DNA of 32,412 bases from Campylobacterota bacterium (GTDB lineage: Bacteria; Campylobacterota; Campylobacteria; Campylobacterales; Sulfurovaceae). The stretch is from contig WGAM01000059.1 of the NCBI GenBank assembly GCA_015494795.1, forward strand, positions 1 to 32,412, read 5' to 3'. Positions 28,984-32,412 of this stretch are shown here, in pieces. Each line of letters opens with the position of its first letter. The first letter of the stretch is position 1. Position numbers and translations under genes: made by a program. The notes beneath the pieces were generated by a model. That model ran no database searches, was not told where the DNA came from, and was given only the letters and a program-made list of their open reading frames with translations.

Positions 28984-30920
28984 GTCCATTTGCAATAGAG
29001 CTAAAAAATGGTTTTTTAGAAGAGGATTTAGATAATGAAAATCAGGCCTCTTTTAGAGATTTAAAGAGTATGGGAGTTATTGAGAGAGTAGATAATCTAT
29101 GGAGATTAAAGTCTCTATATAGAGTAGGAGAGCTATATATCAATAAACAGGGCAGAGGATTTATAGAGGCTATAACTCCATCTGCTAAAGATTTACTGAT
29201 TGAGCCAAATGATATGAAAGATGCTAATGCAGGTGATACTGTAGTAGTAAGAAGAATTATTGCAAGAAGAGGTAGAGCATCAGCTAAAGTTGTTTTAGTT
29301 ATTAAGAGAGCTAAGATATTTGATATTGTATATACAAATATTAATGAGAGTGGAGCATTTGAGATTTTAAATATTAAAACATCTCTTCCAACTACAGCTA
29401 TTATGAGAGATTTTGATATAAAAGCTTTAAAGATTGGAACTGTTTTAAAGATAGACTCTCTAACCAATGAGGTATTAGAGATATTTGGTCACTTAGGAGA
29501 TGCTAAGGTAGATGAGAAGATATCTCTAGCTCTATTTAATAGAAGAGATGAGTTTGAGCAGGAGTCTATAGAACAGGCTAAAAGTATAGATTTAGATATA
29601 GATGTATCTAAATATAGAGATAGAATAGACCTACGAGATTTAGATTTCTGCACCATTGACCCAGTAACAGCAAAAGATTTTGATGACGCAATATATTTTG
29701 ATATAGATAGATATACTCTATATGTAGCAATAGCAGATGTTAGCCACTATATTGACTACTTTAGCCCAATAGATAGAGAGGCAAAAAAGAGAGGCTTTAC
29801 AACCTATTTTCCACATAAATCTTTCCCAATGTTACCAAGAGAGTTAAGTGAAGATATATGTTCTCTAAAACCTTATCAAGATAGACTCGCTTTTGTCTGT
29901 AAGATAGAGCTAGATAGAGAGAGTTTAGAGCCTATTAGTGAAGAGTTTTTTGAAGCTATTATTCACTCTAAGAGAAGATTTAATTATAATGAGGTAGATA
30001 ATATTATTAAGAGTGGTGGAGTTAATATTAAGAGAGGTAATGAGAAGAGAATATTAAAGTATCTACTACCACTATATAGAGTAACAACAAAACTAAAAGA
30101 AAAACGATTAACAAGAGGATTTGACTTTAGAAGTGATGAGGTCAAAATTACTATTGATAGTGAGCATAATTTACTATCTACTAAATTAGAGCCATCTACT
30201 CCATCTCACTCACTTATTGAGGAGTGTATGCTTTTAGCAAATCAAGCTAGTGCAAAACTATTTGATTATGGTATATTTAGAGTTCACCTACCTCCACAAT
30301 TAAATAAGTTAGAGGAGTTACTTACAGAGTTAACTACTATTGGAATAACTATTAATGAGTATGAAGATACTCCATCTCTAATAAGAGCTATTCAGAGAGA
30401 GGCAAAAAAGATAAATTTAGAGAGTGAAGTTGATGAGATGATTATTAAATCTCTGAAACAGGCAACCTACTCACCTAAAAATGTAGGGCATTTTGGTTTA
30501 GGATTTAGCCACTATAGCCACTTTACTTCACCAATTAGAAGATACTCAGACCTTATTTTACATAGATTGATAAAAGCTAAATTAAAAGATAATAAAAAAG
30601 AGATTGATTATCTACTAAGAAATATAGAGCCACTATGTGCTACAGTATCTGAACTTGAGAGAGAGTCAACTAAGGCAGAGTGGGACTTTAGAGATAGAAA
30701 ATTAGCTAGATGGGCAGACAGACATAAGCAAGAGAGCTTTAATGCTCATATAATAGAGGTTGGAGAGAGTGCAAAGGCTATATTAGATTGTGATATTCAT
30801 GGAGTAGTAGTAAATCTAAAAGGAGATAATCTAATGCTATTTGATAAGATAGAAATCACTATAGATAGAGTTAATATTGCTACAACTAAAATAGTAGGTA
30901 CTATATTAAAAAAATATTAA
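28980..30920 (+). CDS. rnr: Ribonuclease R (RNB-family exoribonuclease)
   Basis: 646 aa; RNB motif DPVTAKDFDDAIYFDIDRYTLYVAIADVSHYI; HFGLGFSHYSHFTSPIRRYSDLILHRLI. Starts at TTG overlapping the upstream TGA stop. Confidence 0.92.
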   Translation: MSPFAIELKNGFLEEDLDNENQASFRDLKSMGVIERVDNLWRLKSLYRVGELYINKQGRGFIEAITPSAKDLLIEPNDMKDANAGDTVVVRRIIARRGRASAKVVLVIKRAKIFDIVYTNINESGAFEILNIKTSLPTTAIMRDFDIKALKIGTVLKIDSLTNEVLEIFGHLGDAKVDEKISLALFNRRDEFEQESIEQAKSIDLDIDVSKYRDRIDLRDLDFCTIDPVTAKDFDDAIYFDIDRYTLYVAIADVSHYIDYFSPIDREAKKRGFTTYFPHKSFPMLPRELSEDICSLKPYQDRLAFVCKIELDRESLEPISEEFFEAIIHSKRRFNYNEVDNIIKSGGVNIKRGNEKRILKYLLPLYRVTTKLKEKRLTRGFDFRSDEVKITIDSEHNLLSTKLEPSTPSHSLIEECMLLANQASAKLFDYGIFRVHLPPQLNKLEELLTELTTIGITINEYEDTPSLIRAIQREAKKINLESEVDEMIIKSLKQATYSPKNVGHFGLGFSHYSHFTSPIRRYSDLILHRLIKAKLKDNKKEIDYLLRNIEPLCATVSELERESTKAEWDFRDRKLARWADRHKQESFNAHIIEVGESAKAILDCDIHGVVVNLKGDNLMLFDKIEITIDRVNIATTKIVGTILKKY

Positions 30921-31004
30921 ATTAATTATCTATTTTTATATAAGTAACTCAATATTATTTTTTTTAGATAGAATTTAATTATAAAAAAATAATAGGGAAA
31001 TAAA

Positions 31005-31367
31005 ATGAGAAAAATATTAATAATTTCATTGCTTATAGGTTTTATATTGCAAACAGCAGTAGCAAGAGATAGATATGATAAGACTTTTGACTCTATTTAT
31101 GTAGCTCAAAAGATTTACTACTCATTAGATAAGAGATTAACTCAAATATATAAAAAACTAAAGAGTAAACTTTCAAAAAAAGGGAAGAAAGTTTTAATTA
31201 AGAGTGAAGAGAGATGGATAGTCGATAGAGACCATAGATGTGCTTATCCTGAAACAAATTCAGTCAATGTTGATTGTGCTGTATATGAAACCAAAAAAAG
31301 ATTACACTTTTTAGAAGATAGACTTAGAGAGTGTGAAGAGATTGGTTGTAAAATTGATAGATTATAG
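31005..31367 (+). CDS. Secreted DUF1311/LprI-like protein
   Basis: 120 aa; signal peptide MRKILIISLLIGFILQTAVA; LDKRLTQIYKKLKSKLSKKGKKVLIKSEERWIVDRDHRC typical of the LprI N-terminal family. Confidence 0.7.
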   Translation: MRKILIISLLIGFILQTAVARDRYDKTFDSIYVAQKIYYSLDKRLTQIYKKLKSKLSKKGKKVLIKSEERWIVDRDHRCAYPETNSVNVDCAVYETKKRLHFLEDRLRECEEIGCKIDRL

Positions 31368-31379
31368 AAAGGGTAAAAT

Positions 31380-31613
31380 ATAAAGAGAGTTTTAATTTTA
31401 ATAGCTTTACTGTCTATAACAATAGATGCAACTATATACTGCAAAAATTTTAATACTCAAGCCCAAGCTCAAAAATACTTTAATGCTCATAGAAAACATG
31501 CAAAAAGACTCGATAGAGATAAAGATGGGGAGGCTTGTGAATGTCTTAAGGGTGGCTCTAGTTACAGTAAAAGTAGTTGTCGTAGATGGCGTAAAAGACA
31601 TCATAAACATTAA
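31380..31613 (+). CDS. Excalibur calcium-binding domain protein with apparent ATA start codon (not in the supplied ORF track)
   Basis: Frame reads (I/M)KRVLILIALLSITIDATIYCKNFNTQAQAQKYFNAHRKHAKRLDRDKDGEACECLKGGSSYSKSSCRRWRKRHHKH*; DxDxDGxxCE Excalibur motif; GAAAGGG 6 nt before the ATA; in-frame stop TAA at 31374-31376. Confidence 0.75.
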   Translation: MKRVLILIALLSITIDATIYCKNFNTQAQAQKYFNAHRKHAKRLDRDKDGEACECLKGGSSYSKSSCRRWRKRHHKH

Positions 31614-31771
31614 CCATATATAACTCTTATTAAAGATAGTCCATTATGTGGAGCTAGAGTTTAAGAACCTAAGTTCTACAAAAAAGAAGTCTAAAAGGGT
31701 AGTTACCTTATAATTTTTTCTCCTACTTTATACCTTTTTAGTTTTATTTTTAGTCACACAACAGTTAAGTA

Positions 31772-31807
31772 GAGTGAATAAATGCCCAAGAGGACAGTTA
31801 TTCACTC
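31772..31807. repeat. Perfect 10-bp inverted repeat (hairpin) in intergenic region
   Basis: GAGTGAATAA-(16 nt)-TTATTCACTC. Confidence 0.6.
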
Positions 31808-31825
31808 CTATGTTTTGTTATATCT

Positions 31826-32068
31826 TTACGCTACTTTCTCAAGTGAAACTCTTAACATACTTTCTATACTTAAATGATAATCTAATGATTCCCATTCAAT
31901 ACCTGTATTTAAACAGATAAATTTATAATCTCTTAATTGAGATATAGTGGCTTTTTGTAATGGTTTATACCACTCAATAGGTGTAGATATAATTCTGTCA
32001 TCTTCAAGTTTTACATGAAGATACTGTTCATCAAAATGAACTTCTTTTCCCTTAATTAAACCATTCAT
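31826..32068 (-). CDS. DUF2442 domain protein
   Basis: MNGLIKGKEVHFDEQYLHVKLEDDRIISTPIEWYKPLQKATISQLRDYKFICLNTGIEWESLDYHLSIESMLR; more likely start at internal Met (32068) than ORF-track start 32089. Confidence 0.75.
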   Translation of the reverse strand: MNGLIKGKEVHFDEQYLHVKLEDDRIISTPIEWYKPLQKATISQLRDYKFICLNTGIEWESLDYHLSIESMLRVSLEKVA

Positions 32069-32315
32069 CCCAAATCCTTTCAAATTCATCTTTATTTTCT
32101 TTTATAATTTCAAGTGCTAACTTTAAATCTTTTGGTTTTAAGTAATTTTGAACTACCTTTAACTCTTTTAATTCAACTTTTGCAAATCCATCACTTCTTG
32201 CTACATGAATATGTTTTGGTTCATGTTCATTTGCATAAAAGAAAAACTTAAAACCATATTTATTTAGTGATGTTACGATAAACCCAAAATAGGGATTTCT
32301 TAAAAAGCTACCAAA
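32052..32315 (-). pseudogene. DUF4160 domain ORF lacking a start codon (5'-truncated)
   Basis: Frame FGSFLRNPYFGFIVTSLNKYGFKFFFYANEHEPKHIHVARSDGFAKVELKELKVVQNYLKPKDLKLALEIIKENKDEFERIWDEWFN*; in-frame TAG at 32316-32318 and no ATG/GTG/TTG start between it and the domain. Confidence 0.6.
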
Positions 32316-32412
32316 CTAAGCAGATTTCAACTCCATAACTTTTTGATAAGCTGTTTTTAAAGCCTCAATATAAATCTTCTCCTTAATGGCAAAATGGTTC
32401 ATCTTATAGTTA

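Noticed and set aside
29042-29467. Minus-strand ORF 141 aa
   Set aside because: Antisense to RNase R; shadow ORF.
31407-31623. ORF-track ORFs 31407-31610 (-) and 31426-31623 (+)
   Set aside because: They overlap the Excalibur frame, which has a clear conserved motif; these alternatives have none.
1-32412. Abundant TCTATCT / AGATAGA / CTCTC short motifs throughout
   Set aside because: Explained by strong codon bias (AGA, ATA, CTA, TCT, GAG) on both strands; no regular spacing, so not a repeat array or CRISPR.
1-32412. tRNA, rRNA, CRISPR and transposase search by eye
   Set aside because: No T-loop-like GTTCRAATC with an acceptor stem, no regularly spaced repeats and no transposase ORF were seen; a tRNAscan or CRISPR finder run would be decisive.

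Overview
AT-rich 32.4 kb bacterial window. Protein content and gene order indicate a Campylobacterota (epsilonproteobacterial) chromosome. It is mostly tightly packed core genes. Minus strand, roughly 1-8.9 kb: GH57 glycosidase, AAA+ ATPase, argG, a stand-alone LysR-type effector domain, alpha-glucan phosphorylase, an unknown coiled-coil membrane protein, bioA and acpS. Plus strand, 8.9-12.3 kb: a MlaE-type permease, an M48/Ste24-like protease and hisS. Minus strand, 12.3-20 kb: a BioV-like esterase, an FtsH-like AAA protein, an MtaB-like methylthiotransferase, an MscS-like channel, aroB and a TrkA-C protein; from memory this order matches the Helicobacter HP0282-HP0287 neighbourhood. From 20 to 31 kb: a coiled-coil membrane protein, a FadL-type porin, RlpA, htpG, a YgiB-like lipoprotein with an ATP-grasp (glutathionylspermidine-synthase-like) protein, a DJ-1/PfpI protein, an AgcS-type symporter and RNase R. 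The right 1.4 kb is more accessory: a DUF1311/LprI-like secreted protein, an Excalibur-domain ORF with no canonical start (apparent ATA start), a structured intergenic region, and a DUF2442 gene next to a DUF4160 ORF whose start appears to be lost. I see no tRNA, rRNA, CRISPR array or intact transposase. The best leads are the FtsH homologue lacking the HEXXH zinc site, the ATA-start Excalibur ORF, the truncated DUF4160/intact DUF2442 pair, and a perfect palindrome upstream of htpG. I cannot point to a clearly new multi-gene system.
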